The translations under genes and the position numbers were made by a program. Below, piece by piece: positions 8,970-17,113 of a stretch of DNA of 20,767 nucleotides. The first letter of the stretch is position 1, and each line of letters opens with the position of its first letter. The stretch comes from Oscillospiraceae bacterium (GTDB taxonomy: Bacteria; Bacillota; Clostridia; Oscillospirales; Ruminococcaceae): the NCBI GenBank assembly GCA_017848155.1, contig JAGAKC010000085.1:1-20767 (forward strand), in the 5' to 3' direction. The notes under the pieces are model-generated. The model was not told where the DNA came from, did no database searches, and saw only the letters and a program-made list of their open reading frames with translations.

Positions 8970-9000
8970 GACCGCTGTGAATGGTCACGGCGGTCTTTTC
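8970..9000 (+). terminator. Terminator after the FlhB-like gene
   Basis: An 11-bp stem (GACCGCTGTGA / TCACGGCGGTC, one G-U pair) with an ATGG tetraloop is followed directly by TTTTCTT. It closes the two-gene export unit 38 bp after the stop. Confidence 0.88.
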
Positions 9001-9035
9001 TTATCTGTAATTTTTTCGAGAAAGGATAATGTATT

Positions 9036-9194
9036 ATGTATACTCAGCCTTCACCCGAAACTGTAAGACGTATAAACAACAGGCTCGCAGGAATAACCTC
9101 CATGAAGTCCTCCGATACTGACCCTCAGGGCATGTACACGGGAGTACCCGAGGACCCTTATGAAAAGCCTGTACAGGACGCAGATGACCTGTAG
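9036..9194 (+). CDS. Small hypothetical protein, 52 residues
   Basis: An ATG at 9036 is preceded by AAAGGA with about 9-nt spacing; the frame ends in TAG at 9192-9194. The product is hydrophilic: a basic N-terminal half (SPETVRRINNRLAGI) and an acidic, Pro-rich C-terminal half (GMYTGVPEDPYEKPVQDADDL), with no membrane segment, signal peptide or cysteine. It lies between two hairpins (8970-9000 and 9208-9234), which bound it as a compact unit. No separate promoter was identified, so it may be read through from the export genes. Its good ribosome binding site and natural boundaries support a real gene. I do not recognise a family. Confidence 0.6.
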   Translation: MYTQPSPETVRRINNRLAGITSMKSSDTDPQGMYTGVPEDPYEKPVQDADDL

Positions 9195-9207
9195 CCCATA
9201 GCCGAAA

Positions 9208-9234
9208 CATCCTGAGATCTATGATCTCAGGATG
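9208..9234. terminator. Hairpin between convergent small gene and tcdA
   Basis: A perfect 12-bp inverted repeat (CATCCTGAGATC / GATCTCAGGATG) with a 3-nt loop sits in the 54-bp gap between two convergent genes. Neither side has a strong T run (TAGTATCG on plus, TTTCGG on minus). It may act as a shared terminator or a 3'-end stabiliser. Confidence 0.65.
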
Positions 9235-9248
9235 TAGTATCGTATAAT

Positions 9249-9965
9249 TCATATATCAGGTCTGAACGCAATGTCCTTTACTATCTCCGACGCAATGATA
9301 AGACCTGCTGCGCCGGGCACGAATACAGCGCTTGCGGGAATATTCCGTCCGTGAGTATCTCCGTCCGCACCTCGTGCCTTTATCGGCTCTTCCTTTGAAT
9401 ACACCACTTTCAGCTTTTTTACACCACGCTTTTTCAGCTCCTGCCGCATCACACGTGCAAGAGGACAGACAGAGGTCTTATAGATATCAGAAACCTCCAG
9501 CATAGCAGGGGAGAGCTTGTTTCCTGTGCCCATGCTGCTTATGACGGGCGTGCCCTCACGCTGAGCCTTCATGACAAGCTCGATCTTTGCAGTGACCGTA
9601 TCCACCGCATCGGCTATATAATCATATGACGAAAAATCAAAGCTGTCCGAGTTATCGGGCATGAAAAAACAATCATGCACCGTGACCTCACATTCGGGGG
9701 ATATCTGTAGTATGCGCTGCTTCATCGCTTCTGCCTTAGGACTACCGACCGTATCCGACAACGCTTCCAGCTGACGATTAAGATTCGTTATATCGACCTC
9801 ATCACTGTCGATAAGATCAATGTGTCCTACGCCGCTGCGGGCAAGTCCCTCCGCAATGTAGCTTCCGACGCCGCCCACTCCGAATACCGCAACACGTGCA
9901 TTTTTCAGCCGCAGCATGGCATCATCACCGATAAGCCTTTGCGTGCGTGAAAATCTCTCATCCAT
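9249..9965 (-). CDS. tcdA: tRNA threonylcarbamoyladenosine dehydratase (ThiF/E1-like)
   Basis: 238 residues, close to the family length. The Rossmann ATP-binding loop is GVGGVGS (29-35), followed by DSDEVDITNLNRQ (53-65) with the Asp and Arg of the E1/ThiF adenylation site. The start RFSRTQRLIG and the later SSMGTGNKLSP and SVCPLARVMRQELKKRG are typical of the TcdA/CsdL branch rather than MoeB or ThiF. It uses ATP to cyclise t6A37 to ct6A in ANN-decoding tRNAs. Its ATG lies 1 nt after the stop of the upstream NYN gene, and its GGAGGAG ribosome binding site is formed by that gene's last codons, so the two are tightly coupled. It is last in a thyA-NYN-tcdA cluster and ends near a hairpin. Confidence 0.93.
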   Translation of the reverse strand: MDERFSRTQRLIGDDAMLRLKNARVAVFGVGGVGSYIAEGLARSGVGHIDLIDSDEVDITNLNRQLEALSDTVGSPKAEAMKQRILQISPECEVTVHDCFFMPDNSDSFDFSSYDYIADAVDTVTAKIELVMKAQREGTPVISSMGTGNKLSPAMLEVSDIYKTSVCPLARVMRQELKKRGVKKLKVVYSKEEPIKARGADGDTHGRNIPASAVFVPGAAGLIIASEIVKDIAFRPDI

Positions 9966-9966
9966 G

Positions 9967-11853
9967 TTACTCCTCCGATTTTGCAGGATTTACATGATAT
10001 CTGTCTGCGTGCACACCGTCAATGGCATTGATAAAATCTGTGAACCTTGCAAAACCGTAGTTCTTGAAGTCAAATCCCTCAAAATTCTTTCTAAGCTCTA
10101 TTCCCAGTGCACGCACGCTGCGCTTTCCGTCGCTGTTTGCAAATTCGATGACAAACTGCTCGATCTTTTCCGTCTGCTCCGCAAAGCTTTCATCGATATA
10201 CAGCTTATTGTTCCTGATAACGATACCGTTTATCTCACCTGCGAGCTTCCTCATAGAGGTGTAGCCCATCTCCTTGAGGAAAGCCTTTCCGTATTTTTCA
10301 GCCAGTACCTTTCCAAGCGCAGATAAACCGCCGCCGTTTTCCGCAGTTGCAACGAAATTCAGTACGTCACGGCGCACCATGTTCATGTCGGGCTTCTGCT
10401 CCGGCTCTACAGTGACTTCTACGACCTGCTCTTCCTTTTCGGGAGCTTCTGTTTTCTCCTGCTCTGTAATCTCCTCGGTCTTGTCCTCCACAATAGCAGG
10501 ATATATCCTGTTCTTCTTTACATAGACTCCGCTCATTGCCGCAAGCATCGACCTGTAATCTGCAAATCCGAGATCTGCACAGTATGTCTTGCCAAAACGA
10601 TTCATAAGCTCGTTATTAAGCTGACCGATATTTCCGCCCTCGGGTGCGTTTTTGTCCGCATATGCTCTTACTGCCTCGGTCGCCTTGTCAGTGGTTATCT
10701 CCTCATGAGTGATCTCCGGCTCGTCAGATCTCAGATAGATTATATTGCTGTCCACAATGACCGTGTCCACTGTATCGAGAGCAGTGCGGAAATCAGTAAA
10801 TCCGATCTGACGGAAATAATCCTTTCCGAACTTTCCGATAAGATAATTATTGAGCTGACCAACATTTCCGCCCTTTGGACTGTTGGAGCGTGCATAGCCC
10901 TCCGCTTCCTCGGCGAAAATCTGTGCCGTGATGCCTTCTGCTTCAGCCTGCTGTGCGGAAGGAGTAATATCCGTACCCTTCCTGCAGAACTCGGAATGCT
11001 TGTCGATAAACTTCGCAAAGCGCTTTGAACCAAAACGGGAATAATCCACCTTGCCGAATCTTGACGTAATATAGCTCTCTATCTTCATCATATTGTCAGG
11101 CTGCGGAGCATTCTCTTCAAAGTATCTGCCGATAGCCGCAACGATGTCTTCCTCGGACACCTCTCCCGACTTCTTTTCAGGCTTAGGCTCCTCTGCCTTT
11201 TTCTTTTTGAGGGACACGAACGTGTTGCTTCTTCTGAGCTCCTTGAAGCTGTCGATAAATGCCGAAAAGCGCTTATAGCCAAGCTCGCTGAAATTGATCT
11301 TTCCGAATTTGAGCGTAAGCATGTCGTTCAGCTTTATGAACGTGATACGCTCACCCTCGTTTTCCTGCATATACTCCATCACAGCCCTGCGCACCTCAGT
11401 TTCATCGACGGTGCTTTCGGCTATACTTGTCTGTGTAAGATAGCAGAAATGATGGCAGCTTGCCGTAAATGCAAGCGGAGTTTTCGGCTCGCCTATACCG
11501 ATAACGAGCTTTCCTGCCTCACGCAGACGTATCGCAAGACGTGTGAAATCACTGTCGCTGGTCACCAGCACAAAGCCATCAACATTACCCGTATAAAGAA
11601 TATCCATCGCATCGATTATCATAGACAGATCAGTCGCATTCTTTTCCGTCACATATACGCTCTGGTGTACAGGCATTATAGAATAATTTATGGCAGGAGT
11701 GCTCCATCCGCTTCCGCCCATCTCCCAGTCGCCGTAGACCCTTTTGTAGGTAGGCGTGCCGTACTTTTCGACTTCCTGCATGATAAACTGAGCATGTTTT
11801 GCCGACACATTATCGCTGTCGATCAGCACAGCAAGTTTTTTCTTCTCAAACAT
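9967..11853 (-). CDS. NYN-domain RNase-like protein with six OST-HTH/LOTUS-like repeats
   Basis: 628 residues. The N-terminal NYN (PIN-like, LabA/DUF88) domain at about 5-140 has the expected acidic sites: LIDSDN (D12, D14), NATDLSMIIDAMD (D75, D81, D84) and VTSDSDF (D100, D102). Six repeats of about 60 residues follow, near 152-216, 233-290, 310-375, 388-453, 492-554 and 561-622. Most share the core FGK, then (L/M)G[FY], then a hydrophobic helix and an IxY-type end strand, the pattern of OST-HTH/LOTUS modules. Repeats 3 and 4 share GGN(V/I)GQLNN. Lys/Glu-rich linkers occur at 217-235 and 455-490. Known: NYN domains are metal-dependent RNases, and LOTUS modules bind RNA (often G-rich or structured) or protein partners. 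Inferred: an RNA-processing nuclease with an extended binding array. thyA ends 22 bp upstream and AGAGG precedes the ATG. Confidence 0.85.
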   Translation of the reverse strand: MFEKKKLAVLIDSDNVSAKHAQFIMQEVEKYGTPTYKRVYGDWEMGGSGWSTPAINYSIMPVHQSVYVTEKNATDLSMIIDAMDILYTGNVDGFVLVTSDSDFTRLAIRLREAGKLVIGIGEPKTPLAFTASCHHFCYLTQTSIAESTVDETEVRRAVMEYMQENEGERITFIKLNDMLTLKFGKINFSELGYKRFSAFIDSFKELRRSNTFVSLKKKKAEEPKPEKKSGEVSEEDIVAAIGRYFEENAPQPDNMMKIESYITSRFGKVDYSRFGSKRFAKFIDKHSEFCRKGTDITPSAQQAEAEGITAQIFAEEAEGYARSNSPKGGNVGQLNNYLIGKFGKDYFRQIGFTDFRTALDTVDTVIVDSNIIYLRSDEPEITHEEITTDKATEAVRAYADKNAPEGGNIGQLNNELMNRFGKTYCADLGFADYRSMLAAMSGVYVKKNRIYPAIVEDKTEEITEQEKTEAPEKEEQVVEVTVEPEQKPDMNMVRRDVLNFVATAENGGGLSALGKVLAEKYGKAFLKEMGYTSMRKLAGEINGIVIRNNKLYIDESFAEQTEKIEQFVIEFANSDGKRSVRALGIELRKNFEGFDFKNYGFARFTDFINAIDGVHADRYHVNPAKSEE

Positions 11854-11875
11854 GATAACCTCTCATAAATAATCG

Positions 11876-12703
11876 TTAAATAGCAACCGGTATCTTTTCG
11901 TCAAACTCGTGGTATTTGTAATCCACCGCAGTAAAGCTGTTCTTTGTAAAGCTATAGAAATCCGTGATATCCTCTACCTCCATTTTCGGAGCAGGAAGCG
12001 GCTCTTTTTCAATAAGGCGCTTTACGATATCAACATGGCGGTCGTAGATATGTGCATCCGCAATAACATGTACAAGCTCGCCCGGGATAAGTCCGCTTGC
12101 CTTTGCAAACATCGTGAGCAGCGCCGCATACTGACACACATTCCAGTTGTTTGCGGTAAGCATATCCTGACTGCGCTGGTTCAATACAGCGTTCAGTTTT
12201 CCTCCCGAAACATTGTATGTCATGGAGTACGCACAGGGCGCAAGCGCCATATCATGCAGCTCAGAATGATTGTACATGTTTGTCATTATCCGTCGACTTG
12301 CAGGATCGTTTTTCAGATCATACAACACCTTATCCACCTGATCAAAATCACCCTGTTTATAGTGGTGCTTTACGCTCATCTGATATCCGTAAGCCTTGCC
12401 TATGGTACCGTTTTCATCTGCCCACGCATCCCAGATATGAGTAGAAAGGTCGGCGACCTGATTGGATTTCTTCTGATATATCCACAGTATCTCTTCTATA
12501 GCAGAACGATAGAACACCCTGCGCAGAGTCATTATAGGAAACTCCTCCTGAAGATCATATCTGTTCACTATGCAGAACTTCTTTATTGTGTGTGCAGGAG
12601 TGCCGTCCTCCCATCTGGGACGTATATCCAAGCCCTCATCGCTTATTCCGTTTTTCAGAATATCCCGACAATTCTGTATAAACAACTCGTCAGCCCGACT
12701 CAT
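11876..12703 (-). CDS. thyA: Thymidylate synthase ThyA
   Basis: 275 residues, starting at MSRADELF. GGAGGG lies 5-6 nt before this ATG, whereas a start 63 bp upstream would read through the ribosome binding site and an unlikely peptide. The nucleophile is C157 in MALAPCAYS. Phosphate-binding SRR (136-138), QRS (176-178), H218 and Y220 (ADAHIYDRH) are present. The context PC-A-Y rather than E. coli PC-H, and the GISDEGLDIRPRWEDGTPAHT start, match the B. subtilis/phi3T ThyA branch. It methylates dUMP to dTMP using methylenetetrahydrofolate. No dihydrofolate reductase gene is adjacent. It follows the DUF115 gene across a terminator-like hairpin and leads the thyA-NYN-tcdA cluster. Confidence 0.95.
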   Translation of the reverse strand: MSRADELFIQNCRDILKNGISDEGLDIRPRWEDGTPAHTIKKFCIVNRYDLQEEFPIMTLRRVFYRSAIEEILWIYQKKSNQVADLSTHIWDAWADENGTIGKAYGYQMSVKHHYKQGDFDQVDKVLYDLKNDPASRRIMTNMYNHSELHDMALAPCAYSMTYNVSGGKLNAVLNQRSQDMLTANNWNVCQYAALLTMFAKASGLIPGELVHVIADAHIYDRHVDIVKRLIEKEPLPAPKMEVEDITDFYSFTKNSFTAVDYKYHEFDEKIPVAI

Positions 12704-12720
12704 TCTTACCCTCCATCTAT

Positions 12721-12752
12721 AAAACAAGGGGACGGATATTTTCTCCGCCCCC
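12721..12752 (-). terminator. Terminator/attenuator hairpin between DUF115 gene and thyA
   Basis: Read on the minus strand, GGGGGCGGA pairs with TCCGTCCCC (9 bp including one G-U) around a 7-nt loop, then TTGTTTT. The T tract ends only about 7 nt before the thyA ribosome binding site. It should end the DUF115 transcript; with no obvious thyA promoter in between, partial read-through may feed thyA. Confidence 0.7.
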
Positions 12753-12794
12753 ACATAATTTCTCATTTATATGCAGTATGCGTTTGCATGCCGA

Positions 12795-13991
12795 TCAGAT
12801 CTTGCTGAATATCGACGATGTGGTAAAGTCGATCTCCTCAAACTTCACCTGCTGGAACATGGACAGACCGCTTGTTTCGCACATGCTGTATATCTTTATA
12901 TTGTTGCCCTCTGCATATGCAAGAACACGCTCCATAATCTGCTTTGCCTTTTCAGGGAAGCCTGCAACTCCGCCATCTGCGACCTTTCTTGCGATACCGT
13001 CGCCGTCGATGTCATGATCATATACTCCGTCAAAGCCATAAATGTATATCTCGCTGAAGCCCATGTATATCGCAAGCTGTATCATCTGATACATAGGACT
13101 GATAACAGCTGTTTCGTACATGCTGAGTACTGCGTCAAAGGTGGGCAGACCATCTATCAGACCCTTGCCGAGAGGATTCAGATATGTAGGCTTTTTCTTG
13201 AACTTATCCTCAAATACCTTTACACTTCCGTCAACGAAGCACTCCATACCCTCTATGTACTTGCCGTTTCCGAGATATGCGGACGGGTCTGTAAGCAGAT
13301 AGTACGCAGGACGCTGCGGAGTTCTGGAGAAGAACTCGCAGAAATTATCATGTGCAAAGGTACGCTCGTTCATCAGCACATTAAGCTCGTCGAGCTTTGC
13401 AGCTTTATTGCCAAGTATAAAGCAGCGCTGACCCTTCATCTTGTTCTTGTAGGACGCAAGCTGCTGTGCAGTGCCTGCTTCAAGACCGCTGTAGCGCTTT
13501 GCATCGCCAGCAAGAGCACCTGCTGCCTTCTTGACAGCCATATTCAGTCCAAGACCTGTAGGCATGTTCATCTCGCAGAAATCACGATCGGTGTAGCCGC
13601 ATACAGCCTTAAGTGCGGCAGCGATACCAGAAGATGTACCAATGATCTTATCCATAGCAGCAAGCTGGATCTCCACATCAGGGTAAGGAGCAAGGATAAG
13701 CACGTAGAAAGAAGAAGCCTTTCCGTTAAGCTCGTCAATAAATCTTACGGAGCCGTCATCAACAGCCTCGCTCTCTCTGATGCATAATCTGAATGCGATC
13801 TCAGGTACACGGACGCTTTTCGCACGCAGCTGAGATATTGTGGACATAAGTACGCTGTAATCCTCATCACCGCCGATGATGACCAGCTTTCTCTGACCAA
13901 TGATCTCGATATTCTTTATGAGGTAGTTCTTATATGCCGCCGCTTTGCCGTGCTGCAGCTTGGCATCATGTGAATATGTTGTATAATCCAT
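12795..13991 (-). CDS. DUF115 / MptE-like (motility-accessory-factor type) protein
   Basis: 398 residues. The start is put at MDYTTYSHDAK, which has GGGGGA 7 nt upstream; a TTG 15 bp earlier overlaps this site. The C-terminal half (about 195-370) shows the DUF115 / 6-hydroxymethylpterin-pyrophosphokinase MptE-like pattern: KMKGQRCFILGN, DELNVLMNERTFAHDNF, RPAYYLLTDPSAYLG, then QLAIYMGFSEIYIYGFDGVYDHD. The usual GNGPSL nucleotide loop reads GNKAAKL here, a departure that may alter or abolish sugar-nucleotide or nucleotide binding. Relatives include Maf flagellin-glycosylation proteins and surface-polysaccharide enzymes. It sits two genes from flagellin, which suggests but does not prove a role in surface or flagellar glycosylation. 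It follows lysC with a 66-bp gap and no strong terminator. Confidence 0.72.
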   Translation of the reverse strand: MDYTTYSHDAKLQHGKAAAYKNYLIKNIEIIGQRKLVIIGGDEDYSVLMSTISQLRAKSVRVPEIAFRLCIRESEAVDDGSVRFIDELNGKASSFYVLILAPYPDVEIQLAAMDKIIGTSSGIAAALKAVCGYTDRDFCEMNMPTGLGLNMAVKKAAGALAGDAKRYSGLEAGTAQQLASYKNKMKGQRCFILGNKAAKLDELNVLMNERTFAHDNFCEFFSRTPQRPAYYLLTDPSAYLGNGKYIEGMECFVDGSVKVFEDKFKKKPTYLNPLGKGLIDGLPTFDAVLSMYETAVISPMYQMIQLAIYMGFSEIYIYGFDGVYDHDIDGDGIARKVADGGVAGFPEKAKQIMERVLAYAEGNNIKIYSMCETSGLSMFQQVKFEEIDFTTSSIFSKI

Positions 13992-14057
13992 AGTTTTATC
14001 CCCCAATCTGTATTTTATACCGAAAGCCGCAGATCAGCCTTCGTCTTACTTACGGGA

Positions 14058-15380
14058 TCACTCCTCGCTCAGCATGAACATGTTGTAGATCACCTTGATA
14101 GCCTTTTCAAAATCGGAGCTTTCAATACCAACGATAATATTCAGCTCACTGGAGCCCTGGTCGATCATACGGATATTGATGTTTGCATGAGAAAGTGCAG
14201 CGAACACTCTTGTAGCTGTACCCTTTACAGAGCGCATACCACGTCCAACGACAGCTATGAGCGCAAGACCGTCGATTATCTCGAAGTGGTCAGGCTTGAT
14301 GACCTCTTTAAGGCGCTGTGCGAGCTTCTCACGCTGTCCCTCAAGCTCGTGAGAGTTTACGATAACACTGATCGTGTCGATACCTGTGGGCATGTGCTCG
14401 GGGAAGATACCGTGATTCTCCAGTACCTGGAGAAGTCTGCGCATAAAGCCCTTGTGGTTGTTCATTCTGTCCTTTTCAATGGAGATTACAGAGAAATCCT
14501 TCTTGCCTGCGATACCTGTGATAACGTGCTCGGCAGCTGGATTCTGCTCGGAGGGCACGATAAGTGTTCCTGCGTCCTCGGGAGCATTTGTGTTCTTGAT
14601 ATTGATCGGGATGTTAGCGCTTCTTACGGGGAAAACAGCGTCCTCGTGAAGTACGCTTGCGCCCATGTAGGAAAGCTCACGCAGCTCACTGTAGGTGATG
14701 ATGTTAATTCCTGCGGGGTTCTCAACTATTCTGGGGTCTGCTACCAGCATACCGCTTACATCTGTCCAGTTCTCGTACAGGGAAGCGCCTGCCGCCTTTG
14801 CAACAACAGAGCCTGTAAAGTCAGAGCCGCCACGGGAGAATGTCTTTATAGTTCCATCGGGCATAGCGCCGTAGAAGCCCGGAATAACAGCCTTATCGGT
14901 CTTGTCCAGCATAGCGCCGAGGCATGCATTTGTAATGTCATCGTCAAAGCTGCCCTTGTTTGTGAAGAAGATAGCCTTCGCAGCATCAATGAAATCAAAG
15001 CCGAGGAAGTTTGCAAGGATGATACCGTTGAGGTACTCACCACGGCTTGCCGCATACTCTCTGCCTGCCGCAGCCTTGAAGTTCACACCGATCTTCTCAT
15101 ACTCCTCATTGAGGTCCAGTGTAAGACCAAGGTCGGAAATGATGCCGTTAAAGCGCTCCTTGATGGGCGCAAAGGACTTTGCAAAATCCTCGCCTGCGGT
15201 AACTGCGTCATAGCAGGTATACAGCATATCTGTTACCTTGATGTCGTCGGAAAAGCGCTTGCCTGGAGCGGAGGGCACCACGTAGCAGCGCTCGGGATCC
15301 GCATTGATGATAGCCGCAACCTTGCGGAACTGATTAGCGTCGGCGAGAGAGCTTCCGCCGAATTTTACAACTTTGCTCAT
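14058..15380 (-). CDS. lysC: Aspartate kinase
   Basis: 440 residues, starting at MSKVVKFGGSS with AAAGGG 9 nt upstream; an ATG 18 bp earlier has a worse context. The amino-acid kinase domain (about 1-290) has KFGGSSLAD at the N-terminus, GRGEYLNG-like ASRGEYLNG, TFSRGGSDFTGS for ATP/aspartate binding and DVSGMLVADPRIV. Two C-terminal ACT domains (about 300-440) begin at ISIEKDRMNNHKGF and IAVVGRGMRS and would bind the end-product inhibitor. It makes beta-aspartyl phosphate, the first step to lysine, threonine, methionine and diaminopimelate. The sigma-A promoter upstream leaves a leader of only about 80 nt, too short for a lysine riboswitch, so control is probably allosteric through the ACT domains. 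Confidence 0.95.
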   Translation of the reverse strand: MSKVVKFGGSSLADANQFRKVAAIINADPERCYVVPSAPGKRFSDDIKVTDMLYTCYDAVTAGEDFAKSFAPIKERFNGIISDLGLTLDLNEEYEKIGVNFKAAAGREYAASRGEYLNGIILANFLGFDFIDAAKAIFFTNKGSFDDDITNACLGAMLDKTDKAVIPGFYGAMPDGTIKTFSRGGSDFTGSVVAKAAGASLYENWTDVSGMLVADPRIVENPAGINIITYSELRELSYMGASVLHEDAVFPVRSANIPINIKNTNAPEDAGTLIVPSEQNPAAEHVITGIAGKKDFSVISIEKDRMNNHKGFMRRLLQVLENHGIFPEHMPTGIDTISVIVNSHELEGQREKLAQRLKEVIKPDHFEIIDGLALIAVVGRGMRSVKGTATRVFAALSHANINIRMIDQGSSELNIIVGIESSDFEKAIKVIYNMFMLSEE

Positions 15381-15466
15381 AATAATTGACCCTTTCATAA
15401 CTAGTATATATTGTATATATTTTTCGGCAGGGTTTTGCCCTACACATTTCTTTACATATATATTCT

Positions 15467-15495
15467 ATCATACCACATTTCTTTCCGAAATGCAA
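15467..15495 (-). promoter_or_regulatory. Sigma-A promoter for lysC
   Basis: On the minus strand, -35 TTGCAT (15495-15490), 17-bp spacer, -10 TATGAT (15472-15467) with a TGG extension. Predicted start near 15460. The -35 hexamer and spacing are the same as in the fliB promoter. Confidence 0.75.
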
Positions 15496-15527
15496 TAGCT
15501 ATGGCAAAATTATTCATTTTCGGGCAA

Positions 15528-15561
15528 TAGAAACGCCCCCTCAGGTATTCCCGAGGGGGCG
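15528..15561 (-). terminator. Flagellin transcript terminator
   Basis: A 9-bp perfect GC-rich stem (CGCCCCCTC / GAGGGGGCG) with a 10-nt loop, followed on the minus strand by TTTCTATT. It lies about 65 bp after the flagellin stop and before the lysC promoter, so flagellin is not co-transcribed with lysC. Confidence 0.88.
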
Positions 15562-15626
15562 CGTATCAACTAGTCAGCATCAAGCTGCCTTGCCATCGTT
15601 AAGCGGCGTCAGATAACCCGTAAGGA

Positions 15627-17090
15627 TTAGCCGAGGAGCTGGAGGATGGACTGGGGCTGCTGATTTGCCTGAGCGAGCATGGACTGAGCAGCCTGCTGCA
15701 GGATGTTGAACTTGGTGTAGTTCATCATCTCAGAAGCCATATCTGTGTCACGGATTGTGGACTCAGCCTCTGTCATGTTCTCAGTTGTTACTGTGATATT
15801 CTCGATCTTGTGCTCGAGACGGTTCTGGATGGAACCGAATGTAGCTCTAACCATGGATACCTTGTTGATAGCGTTATCGATCTTGTCGATAGCGTAGTTA
15901 GCATCATCCTGTGTAGCCAGGGAGAGCTGATCTGTAGCCAGACCGCGTGCGGAAACGTCGAGGTCAGCTTCGAGCTCGCCGATACCGTTGGAGTTGTAGG
16001 AGAAGTTAAAGTCAACAGCGTCCTTGGAACGTGCGCCAACCTGCAGTGTGATGCTGTCAGCGTATGTGAGGTTTGCAGCAGCTGCATCGTAAGCGTTAGG
16101 CTTGGAAACGCCCTCGCCCATCTCGAGCTTACCAACTTCGCCTGTTACAGCATTAGAAACTGTAGCGGACTTGCCATCAGCAGAAGCTGTAAGAGTGTAC
16201 TCTGTAACAGTCTTTATGTTATCACCGGGTGTAACTGTAGGTACGAAGCCGTGAGTATCCTTTGTTACCTCAGCGCCCTCTTCATCATAAAGCTTCTTTG
16301 TAGCCTGATCGATTGTGTACTTCTTACCGTTGATTGTGATCTCTGTATCGTCAGCACCGATCTTGTAAAGCTCTGTTACTGTGATCTTCTTGCCGTCAAC
16401 AAACTTACCGTCCTTAACGATTGCAGCGTCAAATGCTACTGTAGAGCCGTCGCCGTCAGGGTTACCACCGTCAGAGATAGCACCAGCCTTAACCTCTACC
16501 TTAAGACCATTAACGTTGATATTACCGTTACCAGCAGAGTCTAATACGCCTCTGATGTTCTCGGAGTATACGATGGAAGCATTAGCATCGCCGTCAACAC
16601 CTTCAAGAGTGATCTTGTCGGATACAACATTTGTGTTGTTAGCTACGGAACCGTCGGACATTACGCCGCCGTTAAGAGCAACTACACCGTTGAAGTCTGT
16701 ATCAGCGATAGCGTTCAGCTCGTCGTTGAGCTGATCGAACTCGAGCTGGATAGCGTCACGGTCAACGTCATCCTGGTATGTACCGTTAGCGGACTCAGCA
16801 GCGAGCTCCTTCATTCTCTGAAGGATGGAGTGGGATTCCTGAAGAGCACCCTCATAAGTCTGGATCATGGAGATACCATCCTGAGCGTTTCTCTTAGCCT
16901 GGTTAAGACCACGGATCTGGGATCTCATCTTCTCAGAGATTGCGAGACCAGCAGCGTCATCACCAGCGCGGTTGATTCTGTAACCGGAAGAGAGCTTCTC
17001 GGAAGCCTTCTTAAGACCTGCAACGTTAGCGTTCAGTCTGTTGTAAGAGTTAAGAGCATTTAAGTTATGCTGTACTACCATTCCTGCCAT
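15627..17090 (-). CDS. hag: Flagellin
   Basis: 487 residues, the sole flagellin in the window. The conserved N-terminal D0/D1 helices (about 1-140: VVQHNLNALNSYNRLN, KLSSGYRINRAGDDAAGLAIS, GLNQAKRNAQDGISMIQTYEGAL) and C-terminal helices (about 380-487, ending NILQQAAQSMLAQANQQPQSILQLLG) flank a variable central domain (about 145-370) rich in Asp, Gly, Thr and Lys and lacking Cys. No signal peptide is present, as expected for export by the flagellar type III apparatus. AAGGAGG lies 8 nt before the ATG. A sigma-28 promoter and a structured leader of about 175 nt lie upstream, and terminators lie on both sides, making it monocistronic. The lysines in the exposed central domain are the likely targets of FliB, encoded just upstream. 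Confidence 0.98.
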   Translation of the reverse strand: MAGMVVQHNLNALNSYNRLNANVAGLKKASEKLSSGYRINRAGDDAAGLAISEKMRSQIRGLNQAKRNAQDGISMIQTYEGALQESHSILQRMKELAAESANGTYQDDVDRDAIQLEFDQLNDELNAIADTDFNGVVALNGGVMSDGSVANNTNVVSDKITLEGVDGDANASIVYSENIRGVLDSAGNGNINVNGLKVEVKAGAISDGGNPDGDGSTVAFDAAIVKDGKFVDGKKITVTELYKIGADDTEITINGKKYTIDQATKKLYDEEGAEVTKDTHGFVPTVTPGDNIKTVTEYTLTASADGKSATVSNAVTGEVGKLEMGEGVSKPNAYDAAAANLTYADSITLQVGARSKDAVDFNFSYNSNGIGELEADLDVSARGLATDQLSLATQDDANYAIDKIDNAINKVSMVRATFGSIQNRLEHKIENITVTTENMTEAESTIRDTDMASEMMNYTKFNILQQAAQSMLAQANQQPQSILQLLG

Positions 17091-17113
17091 AATAATTTCC
17101 TCCTTGAATTTCG

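Noticed and set aside
12771..13787. 338-codon open frame antisense to the DUF115 gene
   Set aside because: Shadow frame: Cys-rich composition, no ribosome binding site, and overlap with a well-supported minus-strand gene.
14187..15389. 400-codon open frame antisense to lysC
   Set aside because: Its peptide is Cys/Val/Leu-rich low-similarity sequence mirroring lysC codon usage, with no ribosome binding site; lysC on the other strand is unambiguous.
15381..15470. Lysine riboswitch in the lysC leader
   Set aside because: The predicted leader is only about 80 nt; the lysine aptamer needs about 170 nt and its conserved junction motifs are not seen.
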